Assembly: GCA_022866645.1 (NCBI GenBank)
Contig: JALHUQ010000253.1
Coordinates: 1-11,120, forward strand
Length of the DNA stretch: 11,120 nt
Source: Woeseiaceae bacterium
GTDB taxonomy: Bacteria > Pseudomonadota > Gammaproteobacteria > Steroidobacterales > Woeseiaceae
Reading direction: 5' to 3'
Shown here: positions 1 to 6,987 of the stretch, piece after piece
Layout of the letters: each line of letters opens with the position of its first letter
How positions within the stretch are numbered: position 1 is the stretch's first letter
The notes under the pieces: generated by a model
Databases searched by the model: none
Told to the model about the DNA's origin: nothing
What the model saw: only the letters and a program-made list of their open reading frames with translations
Position numbers and translations under genes: made by a program

Positions 1-37
1 GTCCTTCTATGTCGAGCATCACGGGTCCCAAAGACAT
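1..37 (-). CDS. nagZ: Beta-N-acetylhexosaminidase NagZ, N-terminal fragment (runs off the left edge)
   Basis: Only the first 12 codons are present. They read MSLGPVMLDIEG, which matches the very conserved start of NagZ (E. coli begins MGPVMLDVEG). NagZ is a cytoplasmic glycoside hydrolase family 3 enzyme that removes N-acetylglucosamine from anhydromuropeptides during peptidoglycan recycling. The ATG at 37-35 has a GAGG Shine-Dalgarno sequence 8 bases upstream (49-46), and the gene follows the rlmD stop by 23 bases, so it is probably in the same transcript. The catalytic part of the protein lies outside the window. Identification rests on a short but distinctive N-terminus, so it is likely rather than certain. 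Confidence 0.8.
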   Translation of the reverse strand, partial: MSLGPVMLDIEG

Positions 38-45
38 CCGTTGCG

Positions 46-49
46 CCTC
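46..49 (-). promoter_or_regulatory. Shine-Dalgarno sequence of nagZ
   Basis: GAGG lies 8 bases upstream of the ATG at 37 on the minus strand. It is one of the few clear ribosome binding sites in the window, and it supports the chosen nagZ start. Confidence 0.6.
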
Positions 50-60
50 ACGTCTGCTGG

Positions 61-1383
61 TTATTTTCGTCGGAATACGGCGATCGATTCTACATGGGCT
101 GTGTGCGGGAACATATCGATGATTCCCGCTGTTTCAAGACGATAGCCGTGCTCATGAACCAGAACACCGGCATCACGTGCCAGCGTGCCGGGATGACACG
201 AGACATAGACAATGCGCTCAGGGTTAAGCAGGTTCATACGCTCCACAATTTCTGCTGCGCCACTGCGTGCGGGGTCAAGCAGCACTCGGTCCCATCCGGC
301 TTTGACCCACGACTCGCTGCCATCGATCTTGCTGAGGTCGGCGACACGGAACTCGACGTTTCCCAGACCATTTTTCTTGGCGTTTTCCGCCGCCCTCAAG
401 ACCAGATTTTTCTCGCCTTCAATGCCGAGGACCGTTCCGGACCGCCGCGCCAGTGGCAGAGAGAAATTGCCTATGCCGCAAAAAAGATCCAACACCCGGT
501 CTGCCGGGCCAGGACGCAGTTGTTCAATCGCGAAATGTACCATGTGTTGATTGATGTCACTGTTGACCTGCACGAAATCGATGGGCTCGAATTCGATCTT
601 CATGTCGAATTCAGGAAGCGTGTAGTACAAGGGCCCATCGACACTGGCAGGTTGAATCAACTGCAAAGTATCGAGGCCGCCAGGCTGCAAATAAATTCGG
701 CAATCATTAATCACGCCAAACTCCAGCAGCAGATCCCTGTCCGCGTCGCTGGGTGCATCCAGCACGCGGAATACCAGCGCCGTCGCATTCTCCGCAACAG
801 CGACTTCAATTTGCGGCAATCGCGCCCGGATCGACAATTTCGCGATCAGATCACTTAACGGGTCTATCCAGTCACCCAGTGGCTCCGCAAGAACTTCGCA
901 ACGATGCATGTCCGTAATATAAGGGGCATGGCGCTCGCGAAAACCAACCAATACCCGGCCTTTTCCCGGCACATCTTTGACTGCCAAACGGGCTCGCCGG
1001 CGATACGCCCATACCGGCCCTGTCATCGGCTCCAGCCAGGTTTCCGGCTCGACATTGCCGATGCGCAGTAAATTATCTCTAAGCGTCTGCTCCTTCATCG
1101 CACGCTGATAGTCTTCGCTGACATGCTGCAACGAGCAGCCGCCGCAACGCCCAAACGCTTCGCACCTGGCATCGATTCGATCAGGTGACGCTACAATGAC
1201 CTGCAGCAACTCCGCTTCATCGTAATTGCGGTGAGATTTTCGGCGCATGAATTCGACCGTTTCGCCGGGCAACGCACCTGCAACAAACACTTTTTTGCCA
1301 TCGACAGTCGCGATACCACGTCCATCGTGCGTCGCGGACTCTATCGTGGCCGTCTCCGGCCCTCTTTGCTTTTTTCTGGCCAT
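61..1383 (-). CDS. rlmD: 23S rRNA (uracil(1939)-C(5))-methyltransferase RlmD
   Basis: The 440-residue protein (E. coli RlmD has 433) uses S-adenosylmethionine to methylate U1939 of 23S rRNA. Residues 1-62 form a TRAM RNA-binding domain. C74, C80, C83 and C162 match the four ligands of the family's [4Fe-4S] cluster (motif CEAFGRCGGC plus a later RCEVL). The methyltransferase part has the SAM loop LDLFCGIGNF (298-307), the DPARSG motif (370-375) and the catalytic cysteine C396 in YVSCHPGTLARD. The C-terminal DMFPHTAHVES is typical of the RumA group. The ATG at 1383 comes 9 bases after the stop of the exonuclease gene with no clear Shine-Dalgarno sequence, so coupling to the upstream gene is likely. 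The stop is TAA. All key residues are present. Confidence 0.97.
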   Translation of the reverse strand: MARKKQRGPETATIESATHDGRGIATVDGKKVFVAGALPGETVEFMRRKSHRNYDEAELLQVIVASPDRIDARCEAFGRCGGCSLQHVSEDYQRAMKEQTLRDNLLRIGNVEPETWLEPMTGPVWAYRRRARLAVKDVPGKGRVLVGFRERHAPYITDMHRCEVLAEPLGDWIDPLSDLIAKLSIRARLPQIEVAVAENATALVFRVLDAPSDADRDLLLEFGVINDCRIYLQPGGLDTLQLIQPASVDGPLYYTLPEFDMKIEFEPIDFVQVNSDINQHMVHFAIEQLRPGPADRVLDLFCGIGNFSLPLARRSGTVLGIEGEKNLVLRAAENAKKNGLGNVEFRVADLSKIDGSESWVKAGWDRVLLDPARSGAAEIVERMNLLNPERIVYVSCHPGTLARDAGVLVHEHGYRLETAGIIDMFPHTAHVESIAVFRRK

Positions 1384-1392
1384 GTAGGAGAG

Positions 1393-2163
1393 CTAGCTGG
1401 CCCAGGCGGCAAGAAATTTGTTGAGGTGCGGGCGATCCATGCTCTGCAAAGTCGCGCGCACCAGTTCGAACTCGCGGTCCAGACCGGCCTGATCAAGGTT
1501 GCCACGCATGAACTCGAATCGTAGAAAGCAGAGCCAGGTGTTGAGAACATCGGTTTCGCAATAGTCCCGGATTTCGCGGATGCCGCCGTCCTGAAATTTA
1601 TCCCAGACTTTGTCGCCACTCATACCGAGTTTCCCAGGGAATCCGAGCAAGACGGCCATTTCGTCCAGGCTAACTCGCCCACGCGGCTGAAATGCGGCCA
1701 GTACATCCATGAGGTCAATATGTCGCCAGTGGAACCGGCTCAAATAGTTATTCCACCGAAATTCGCGATCGTTGTCGCCCATCTCCCAGTACCGCGGCGC
1801 CTGAATTTTGTGTTTCATGGCGCGGTAGTGCAGTACCGGCAAATCGAAGCCACTACCGTTCCACGACACGAGATCCGGTGTGTATCGCTCAATTCCGTCG
1901 AAGAAGCGCTGCACGATTTCCGCTTCGTCTGCGCCCTCGTCGCCCAGCGTCCAGACCTTGAAACTATCGGCGGTTCGGAAACTCACCGAGATAGCGACAA
2001 TACGTTGCTGATGCAGTGGCAGGAAATCCGATCCTGTTTGTTGCTGGCGTTTGAACATCATAGCCGTAGCGACGTCGGCGTCCGACAGACCATCAAGGTC
2101 CCAGTAGCGTCGTCCAAACTCGACATCGGGAACGGTTTCTATATCAAATGAAAAACAATGCAC
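1393..2163 (-). CDS. PolB-type 3'-5' exonuclease (DnaQ fold, DNA_pol_B_exo2 family)
   Basis: A 256-residue stand-alone exonuclease-like protein related to the proofreading domain of family B DNA polymerases, without a polymerase part. The three DEDDy motifs are visible: FDIET near the start (D7, E9), WNGSGFDLPVL (D107), and YCETD (Y201, D205). The set is complete, so metal-dependent 3'-5' nuclease activity is expected, but the biological substrate is not known for this family. I chose the GTG at 2163 because the family begins right before FDIETVPD and because AGGGAAAG lies about 9 bases upstream. An upstream in-frame TTG at 2205 would add 14 residues overlapping the end of acpS and is less likely. 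The gene ends with TAG, 9 bases before rlmD. It sits in a cluster with RNA and DNA maintenance genes, so a repair or RNA-processing role is only a guess. Confidence 0.9.
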   Translation of the reverse strand: MHCFSFDIETVPDVEFGRRYWDLDGLSDADVATAMMFKRQQQTGSDFLPLHQQRIVAISVSFRTADSFKVWTLGDEGADEAEIVQRFFDGIERYTPDLVSWNGSGFDLPVLHYRAMKHKIQAPRYWEMGDNDREFRWNNYLSRFHWRHIDLMDVLAAFQPRGRVSLDEMAVLLGFPGKLGMSGDKVWDKFQDGGIREIRDYCETDVLNTWLCFLRFEFMRGNLDQAGLDREFELVRATLQSMDRPHLNKFLAAWAS

Positions 2164-2182
2164 GGTCAGCTTTCCCTGTTTG

Positions 2183-2572
2183 CTATTTCGTGTCTGCGGT
2201 TTCAACTACCGCAAAAGCCATAATGAGTCCGGCGTCATCGGTGAGACTGACATGCCCCCTGCCAATTCCCAAATCATCACACACCTTTTGTCCGCGCTCT
2301 GACCAGATGATCAATGGTCTGCCCCATGCATCGCTGGTAATGCCCACATCTCGCAACCAGACACCGTGCGCGAACCCGGTACCCATAGCCTTGACGGTCG
2401 CCTCCTTACCGGCAAAACGCATGCCGAGAAATCGAGCTGGCTGCTGCGTCCGCCGGAACAGTGCCATTTCTTCGTCCATGAGAATCCGCCGTGCAAAAGT
2501 CTCACCAAAGCGTTTCCACGTCGATTCCAAACGCGCCATTTCAACTATGTCGGTACCAATGCCATAAATCAT
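2183..2572 (-). CDS. acpS: Holo-[acyl-carrier-protein] synthase AcpS
   Basis: A 129-residue phosphopantetheinyl transferase that moves the 4'-phosphopantetheine arm of coenzyme A onto the serine of acyl carrier protein, activating fatty acid synthesis in the cytoplasm. The magnesium-binding GTDIVE motif (residues 6-11, with D8) and the FAGKEA motif (53-58, with E57) are intact, and HVSLTDD (107-113) fits the conserved C-terminal strand. Length is normal for the family. The ATG at 2572 follows the pdxJ stop by 15 bases, and pdxJ-acpS is a conserved pair. No strong Shine-Dalgarno sequence is visible. The stop is TAG, a normal amber terminator relevant to the odd TAG in rseA. Confidence 0.97.
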   Translation of the reverse strand: MIYGIGTDIVEMARLESTWKRFGETFARRILMDEEMALFRRTQQPARFLGMRFAGKEATVKAMGTGFAHGVWLRDVGITSDAWGRPLIIWSERGQKVCDDLGIGRGHVSLTDDAGLIMAFAVVETADTK

Positions 2573-2587
2573 CTTTGCATCATCGAC

Positions 2588-3331
2588 TTATCGCCCGTCT
2601 CGCGCGCTGGTCATCAAGCGTTTCATTTCGCTTACCGCCATAGCGAGTCCATCAAAAACGGCTCTGGCAACAATAGCGTGGCCAATATTCAGTTCGACGA
2701 TTTCGGGTATGGCGGCGATCGCCTCGACGTTCTGATAATGCAGGCCATGGCCCGCATTAATCACGAGACCAAGACCATGCCCGTACTTCGCGGCAGCGAT
2801 CACGCGCTGTAATTCGGCGGCCGCGGCATCTCCGCTCGCCTCCGCATAGGCGCCCGTGTGTATTTCGACGACAGGAGCACCGGCGGCTAGCGCTGCGTCC
2901 AGTTGCTCGAAATCAGGATCGATAAATAGCGAAGCCCGAATATTATGGGCCGCCAGCCGTTCACAGGCAGCCTTCACTTTGCGCAGCTGCCCTTTGACGT
3001 CCAAGCCACCTTCGGTGGTCAATTCCTCGCGATTCTCCGGTACCAGGCAGACATCGGATGGCTGGATCCGAAACGCGATTTCCAGCATTTCATCGCTGAC
3101 AGCCAATTCAAGATTCATATGGCTCTGCATGACCGCATTGATTGCGACGAGGTCCGCATCCTGAATGTGGCGCCGATCCTCACGAAGATGCACTGTAATG
3201 CTATCGGCACCGGCCCGCTCTGCGATGGCGACCGCGTCCGCCGGATGTGGGTAACTCGTACCTCTAACCTGCCGCAGCGTAGCAACGTGATCAATATTGA
3301 CACCCAGCAACACTTGATTCTTATCCTTCAC
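2588..3331 (-). CDS. pdxJ: Pyridoxine 5'-phosphate synthase PdxJ
   Basis: A 247-residue TIM-barrel enzyme that condenses 3-amino-2-oxopropyl phosphate with 1-deoxyxylulose 5-phosphate to give pyridoxine 5'-phosphate, the last ring-forming step of DXP-dependent vitamin B6 synthesis. Conserved blocks appear in order: VNIDHVATLR (11-20), HLREDRRHI (48-56), NLELA with E75, EELTTEGGL (102-110), NAGHGL (192-197, H195), and ELNIGHAIV near the C-terminus. The start is GTG at 3331, which overlaps the recO stop by four bases (GTGA), so translation is probably coupled to recO. The stop is TAA. The sequence is intact, with no missing active-site residue. Confidence 0.98.
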   Translation of the reverse strand: MKDKNQVLLGVNIDHVATLRQVRGTSYPHPADAVAIAERAGADSITVHLREDRRHIQDADLVAINAVMQSHMNLELAVSDEMLEIAFRIQPSDVCLVPENREELTTEGGLDVKGQLRKVKAACERLAAHNIRASLFIDPDFEQLDAALAAGAPVVEIHTGAYAEASGDAAAAELQRVIAAAKYGHGLGLVINAGHGLHYQNVEAIAAIPEIVELNIGHAIVARAVFDGLAMAVSEMKRLMTSARDGR

Positions 3332-4083
3332 GGCTTTGATTCCCTGGACTTCGCTGCGGCGATTCTACCGCGATGTACTTCCATCAGCACCTTACGGCTA
3401 TTGAGTTCTTTGCCGCCCAGGTGAAAGGCGATGATTTCTCGCAGCAGTCGGTTCGCAGCCCGCAGGATATCGGGATCATCAAAGCGTTGCTCTGCGATGC
3501 CCGACAACACCATGCCCTTGAAAACCAGCGGCCCCTTTGAGCGTTCGACCGGAACCGGGCCCTGCTCCATGCGATATTCATAGTTGCGCTCAGCATCCAG
3601 AGGATCGTGATTCGCAAACTCGTGGTTCAGATTGACGGCATACCCGAGCAGACTGAGGAATTCGAGTTCAAAAGAGCGCAGGCATGCCGCAACGTTATCC
3701 GTGCTGACCAGTCGGTTGATGACCTCTTCGTACAATTTGAAAATTTCTGGCTGCGGATCGTAACGATGTAAAAAGTGCAATAACAGCTCATTGACGTAAT
3801 ACGCGGACAGCATTGCGTCACCGACCATGCCCGCCGGCGGGCCGGCGGCTTCCGCCCCCGTTAAGGTTCCCAGATCGCTTTTTGCCACCCAGGATACGCG
3901 CAGCGGCAGGAATGGACGCAATACGCCGGCCAGTCTCGATTTCGATCCACGACTGCCCCGTGCGACCAGCGCAACCTTTCCGTAATCCAGCGTCACAATG
4001 TCCAGGATTTGACTGGAGTCACGGAACGGACGGTGATGCAGAATGTAGCCTGACTGCTGCTGGACGCGCCGCTCAGAGCTCAT
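3328..4083 (-). CDS. recO: DNA repair protein RecO
   Basis: A 251-residue RecFOR-pathway protein. RecO anneals single strands and, with RecR, helps load RecA onto SSB-coated DNA at gaps. The N-terminal OB-fold is recognisable from GYILHHRPFRDSS (12-24) and LVARGSRGSKSR (39-50). The helical C-terminal part contains SAYYVNELLLHFL and FELEFLSLLGYAVNL, as usual in the family. A zinc-binding cysteine cluster is not obvious, as in many proteobacterial RecO proteins. The ATG at 4083 is 14 bases after the era stop, without a clear Shine-Dalgarno sequence. Its TGA stop overlaps the pdxJ GTG start. The era-recO-pdxJ order is conserved in Gammaproteobacteria. Confidence 0.95.
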   Translation of the reverse strand: MSSERRVQQQSGYILHHRPFRDSSQILDIVTLDYGKVALVARGSRGSKSRLAGVLRPFLPLRVSWVAKSDLGTLTGAEAAGPPAGMVGDAMLSAYYVNELLLHFLHRYDPQPEIFKLYEEVINRLVSTDNVAACLRSFELEFLSLLGYAVNLNHEFANHDPLDAERNYEYRMEQGPVPVERSKGPLVFKGMVLSGIAEQRFDDPDILRAANRLLREIIAFHLGGKELNSRKVLMEVHRGRIAAAKSRESKP

Positions 4084-4097
4084 GTTCGCGGCACAGA

Positions 4098-5000
4098 CTA
4101 CGGCGCCTCGTAACCCAGATTCATCAGGTCTTTCTCATTGTCCGCCCAGTTCGATTTGACCTTTACGAACAACTCCAAATATACGGGTTGGCCCAGTCGC
4201 TCAGCGATATCAAGACGCGCCGCTCGACCGACTTTCTTCAGCACGCTGCCATTCTTGCCGATCGCTATGCCTTTTTGACTGTCCCGCTCCACCCAGATCA
4301 CGGCGCTGATTGCGATGCCTCTGGGCTCTCGGACCAATCGCTCTATCTGGACGGTCAACCCATACGGCATCTCCTGATGCAACATGAGCGTCAATTTTTC
4401 GCGGATGATTTCTGCAACGTGAAATTCTTCATTTCTATCGGTGTACATGTCCTCAGGAAACAACGGTGGTGACTCTGGCAGGAACTTCGGAATCATCGCC
4501 ATCAGATGACTCAGGTTTTCATTTTTCATCGCTGAGATGGGTACGACCTCTGCGAAATCGAAGCGCGAAGACACCGCTGCCAGGCCTTCGAGAAGTTTCT
4601 CCTTGGGATGCACTTTGTCGACCTTGTTCAACAACGCGATGACGGGCGACCGAGCAGCCTTCAAGCGTTCGAGCACATCGTCGTCCTCCTCCGTCCAGCG
4701 AGTAACATCGCTCACGAACAGCACCAGATCGGCGTCAGCAAGTGCACTGGCTGCAGTCCGATTCATCAGGCGATTCATCGCTTTCCCGGATTTTCGGTGC
4801 AGCCCCGGCGTATCAACAAAAATGATCTGCTGCTTTTCGGCCGTGTGTACGGCGAGAATACGATGCCGCGTCGTCTGCGGCTTGGCAGTAACGATGCTGA
4901 CCTTGCGGCCCATCAGCGAGTTGATCAATGTCGATTTGCCGACATTCGGTCGGCCGATAACGGCAACGAGTCCGCAGCGATAATCATCGGGAAAGTTCAT
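4098..5000 (-). CDS. era: GTPase Era
   Basis: A 300-residue essential GTPase that binds the 3' end of 16S rRNA and acts in 30S subunit assembly, near the inner membrane. The GTP-binding motifs are intact: G1 GRPNVGKS (16-23), G2 around TT at 43-44, G3 DTPG (63-66), G4 NKVD (125-128) and G5 SAM (156-158). The KH RNA-binding domain lies in about residues 200-290, with the GKNG loop at 248-251. Length is as in E. coli (301). The ATG at 5000 overlaps the rnc stop by four bases (ATGA), a typical rnc-era coupling in which both products act on rRNA. The stop is TAG. Confidence 0.98.
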   Translation of the reverse strand: MNFPDDYRCGLVAVIGRPNVGKSTLINSLMGRKVSIVTAKPQTTRHRILAVHTAEKQQIIFVDTPGLHRKSGKAMNRLMNRTAASALADADLVLFVSDVTRWTEEDDDVLERLKAARSPVIALLNKVDKVHPKEKLLEGLAAVSSRFDFAEVVPISAMKNENLSHLMAMIPKFLPESPPLFPEDMYTDRNEEFHVAEIIREKLTLMLHQEMPYGLTVQIERLVREPRGIAISAVIWVERDSQKGIAIGKNGSVLKKVGRAARLDIAERLGQPVYLELFVKVKSNWADNEKDLMNLGYEAP

Positions 5001-5680
5001 TGCTCATTCTCGCTCAAAATCTCCATCATTTTCCTGGCTGCTTTTTGTTCGGCCTTGCGTCTGGTCGTTGATTCACCGGTTGAGGCGGCCGACTTTTCAA
5101 CGACTGTGCACGTGACAGAAAAGCGTTGTTTGTGGTCCTTACCCGAAACCTCGACGAGCTCATAATTGGGTAATTCCATCTTTCGCGCCTGCAGCCATTC
5201 CTGCAAGCGGGTTTTGGGGTCTCTGAGATCTTTGATATCCGGGAGATTTCGATAGCGCTGTTCGTAGACCTGATCAATCAGCTGTTTCGCTGCATCGAAT
5301 CCGCTATCCAGGAATACGGCACCAAAGATCGCCTCCAGAGCATCCGCGAGAATCGACTCACGGCGATGGCCGCCTGTTTTTTGTTCACCACTACCGAGTA
5401 TCAGGTGCTCGCCAAGACCCATTTCCGACGCGAGCTGGGCGAGGGTTACATCTTTGACGAGAGCGGCGCGAAGTTTGCTCAGGTCGCCTTCCGCCGCTTC
5501 CGGATACGCTCGATAGACCGCCCCGGACACGACAAAATCGAGAACCGCGTCACCGAGGAACTCAAGGCGTTCATTATTACGATTGGTCGCGCTTCTGTGG
5601 GTTAACGCCTGCTGGAACAGTTCAGCATTCTGAAACCGATAGTGCAGCGTCTTTTCCAGCCAGGTCTCGGCTTTGTTCAA
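4997..5680 (-). CDS. rnc: Ribonuclease III
   Basis: A 227-residue double-strand-specific endoribonuclease (E. coli 226) that processes rRNA precursors and regulatory RNAs. The catalytic domain carries the signature NERLEFLGDAVL (36-47), with metal ligands E40, D44, D113 and E116; E37 matches E. coli E38. The double-stranded-RNA-binding domain occupies about residues 154-222 and starts with DPKTRLQEWLQ. The start codon is TTG at 5680: an in-frame TGA lies four codons upstream and no in-frame ATG is near, so TTG is the best start, though the Shine-Dalgarno sequence is weak. A low-efficiency start may keep RNase III levels low (inference). The stop overlaps era. Confidence 0.97.
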   Translation of the reverse strand: MNKAETWLEKTLHYRFQNAELFQQALTHRSATNRNNERLEFLGDAVLDFVVSGAVYRAYPEAAEGDLSKLRAALVKDVTLAQLASEMGLGEHLILGSGEQKTGGHRRESILADALEAIFGAVFLDSGFDAAKQLIDQVYEQRYRNLPDIKDLRDPKTRLQEWLQARKMELPNYELVEVSGKDHKQRFSVTCTVVEKSAASTGESTTRRKAEQKAARKMMEILSENEQ

Positions 5681-5722
5681 AGGATTCGCTCATATGATGT
5701 CAGAGTCGCTCGCCCCGACGAA
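5681..5722 (-). other. Short leader between the DUF4845 gene and rnc
   Basis: This 42-base gap holds no gene. In E. coli, RNase III cleaves a hairpin in its own mRNA leader. Here only a weak 5-base complementarity (5684-5688 with 5719-5723) and an 8-base palindrome, TCATATGA, are visible, so autoregulation by a leader hairpin is not supported by eye. Confidence 0.3.
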
Positions 5723-6130
5723 TTACCTGCGTACCATTACTCGCTTGTCGAAATCCACCACGAAGGAAATATTTCCAATAAACGGAGCCTTGTGAGAATA
5801 CGTAGCGGCCACTTCCAGACCACCGTCCACCTTGGTTACTTTAACGTCCTTGGCAGCAATAATGTCGACACTTTCTATGTCAAAACGCCGAGCAATAGAC
5901 GAACGAACGGCAGCGCTGGTCGCATTCCCACCGTCAAACTCCTTATAAACACCGGTGATCACGCCCGCTACCTTAAAGTAATTTAGATAAATCGGCGTGA
6001 GGCGAAGTCCCCCAAACGCGAATAGACCTATGAAGCTCACGAGGATGATTACCCCAAGAGTTGTCATCCCGGACTGGTGGCGCTTCGAACACGGCGGATT
6101 TGGGTGTTGAGCGTACCGTTTGGCATTCAT
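5723..6130 (-). CDS. DUF4845 domain-containing membrane-anchored protein
   Basis: A 135-residue protein of unknown function. The first 21 residues are polar and basic. They are followed by one hydrophobic segment at about 24-46, then a soluble domain of about 85 residues that is probably extracytoplasmic. The block GLRLTPIYLNYFKV (41-54) and the position between lepB and rnc match the DUF4845 family; P. aeruginosa has such a gene at the same place. The N-terminus, with a basic leader ending in SG and then MTTLG and a hydrophobic helix, resembles a type IV prepilin leader but lacks the usual glutamate at mature position 5. The ATG at 6130 has a good GGAGAG Shine-Dalgarno sequence 6 bases upstream. 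I cannot assign a function. Confidence 0.85.
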   Translation of the reverse strand: MNAKRYAQHPNPPCSKRHQSGMTTLGVIILVSFIGLFAFGGLRLTPIYLNYFKVAGVITGVYKEFDGGNATSAAVRSSIARRFDIESVDIIAAKDVKVTKVDGGLEVAATYSHKAPFIGNISFVVDFDKRVMVRR

Positions 6131-6136
6131 GCTGAA

Positions 6137-6142
6137 CTCTCC
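6137..6142 (-). promoter_or_regulatory. Shine-Dalgarno sequence of the DUF4845 gene
   Basis: GGAGAG lies 6 bases before the ATG at 6130. It fixes the start of the DUF4845 gene upstream of its basic leader rather than at the internal ATG next to the hydrophobic segment. Confidence 0.6.
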
Positions 6143-6170
6143 GATTTAGTGCGGTGCATTTGACAATATC

Positions 6171-6215
6171 GTGCCAGCGTAGCTCGATCTTAGCGGCGAA
6201 ATCAGTGACTGGCAC
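6171..6215 (-). repeat. Inverted repeat between lepB and the DUF4845 gene
   Basis: Perfect 7-base arms (GTGCCAG and CTGGCAC, at 6171-6177 and 6209-6215) flank a 31-base loop. They lie in the 89-base gap after lepB. No run of U follows on the transcribed strand, so a rho-independent terminator is not supported. It could be an mRNA processing or stability structure, or chance. Confidence 0.3.
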
Positions 6216-6219
6216 CACA

Positions 6220-6978
6220 TTATTCGATTTTCGTGCCGATCCGGCCCCAGTCCGGCATTTCGCCCGGTATGAAATGCATCCAGACGCGTACCGCCTTTCC
6301 GACGAGGTATTTCTCGGGAATCGCACCGATATAGCGGCTGTCCTTGCTCTGGTCCCGATTGTCGCCCATCACAAAGTACTGGCCCTCGGGGATTACATAC
6401 ACTCCGTCTCGTTTCGAACGACCCGGATCGTGGATCAGCGTTTTGTGTACGCGACCATCGAGGTTTTCTACGTAAACAGGCGCATGGTCGAAAATGTCAC
6501 CGTTCGCCTCGAGGTCCATGGTCACACCATTGATCGTCAGACGTTGACGTTCCAATGAAACTTCGTCCCCCGGCAAACCGACCACTCTTTTGATGTAGTT
6601 AATACTTGGGTCCGACGGCAATCGAAATACAATGACATCGCCGCGCTTCGGTTGGCCTGTTGCAATGATCTTCGTTTCGGTTACGGGCAGACGCAATCCA
6701 TAACTGTATTTTTTGACGAAAATAAAATCGCCATCAACCAGCGTCGGTTTCATCGAGCCAGACGGGATTCGAAACGGTTCGAAAATAAACGAACGTATGA
6801 CCAACACGAAAACCAGCACAGGGAAGAACGAACGTGAATATTCGACCAGGATCGCAACGCCGCGTGGTGGCGTACGGCTGTCCTGTTCTGCGGTTTTCCA
6901 GACCAATTTATCGATCGCAATCACAACGCCGGAGAGCAGCGTCAAGATGGTCAGAACCAGAGCGAGGTTAATACTCAA
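6220..6978 (-). CDS. lepB: Signal peptidase I LepB
   Basis: A 252-residue inner-membrane serine protease that removes signal peptides from exported proteins on the periplasmic side. Two membrane segments are visible, at about 4-23 and 50-66, as in E. coli LepB. The catalytic serine is S75 in IPSGSMKPTL and the general-base lysine is K130 in YIKRVVGLPGD. The conserved GDNRDQSKDSR block is at 205-215. The start is TTG at 6978. It is in the same frame as lepA, separated from the lepA TGA by three codons, and no in-frame ATG precedes the active site, so TTG is the best choice. Only a weak Shine-Dalgarno sequence is seen, so translation is probably coupled to lepA. The protein is shorter than E. 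coli LepB (324) but normal for many other Gammaproteobacteria. Confidence 0.96.
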   Translation of the reverse strand: MSINLALVLTILTLLSGVVIAIDKLVWKTAEQDSRTPPRGVAILVEYSRSFFPVLVFVLVIRSFIFEPFRIPSGSMKPTLVDGDFIFVKKYSYGLRLPVTETKIIATGQPKRGDVIVFRLPSDPSINYIKRVVGLPGDEVSLERQRLTINGVTMDLEANGDIFDHAPVYVENLDGRVHKTLIHDPGRSKRDGVYVIPEGQYFVMGDNRDQSKDSRYIGAIPEKYLVGKAVRVWMHFIPGEMPDWGRIGTKIE

Positions 6979-6987
6979 TGCAGATAC

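Noticed and set aside
94..858. A 254-codon open frame on the plus strand
   Set aside because: It lies fully antisense to rlmD, which has all its catalytic and iron-sulfur residues. The plus-strand product has no recognisable motif and is a shadow of the coding strand.
2164..2205. Longer exonuclease starting at a TTG at 2205
   Set aside because: It would overlap the acpS end, and the extra 14 residues precede the normal family start. A purine-rich ribosome binding sequence fits the GTG at 2163.
3813..4472. A 219-codon open frame on the plus strand
   Set aside because: It runs antisense across the recO start and the end of era, both clear family members. Its translation shows no family features.
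5681..5722. RNase III autoregulatory hairpin in the rnc leader
   Set aside because: Only a 5-base complementarity and a small palindrome are visible in 42 bases, well short of the long stem known from E. coli.
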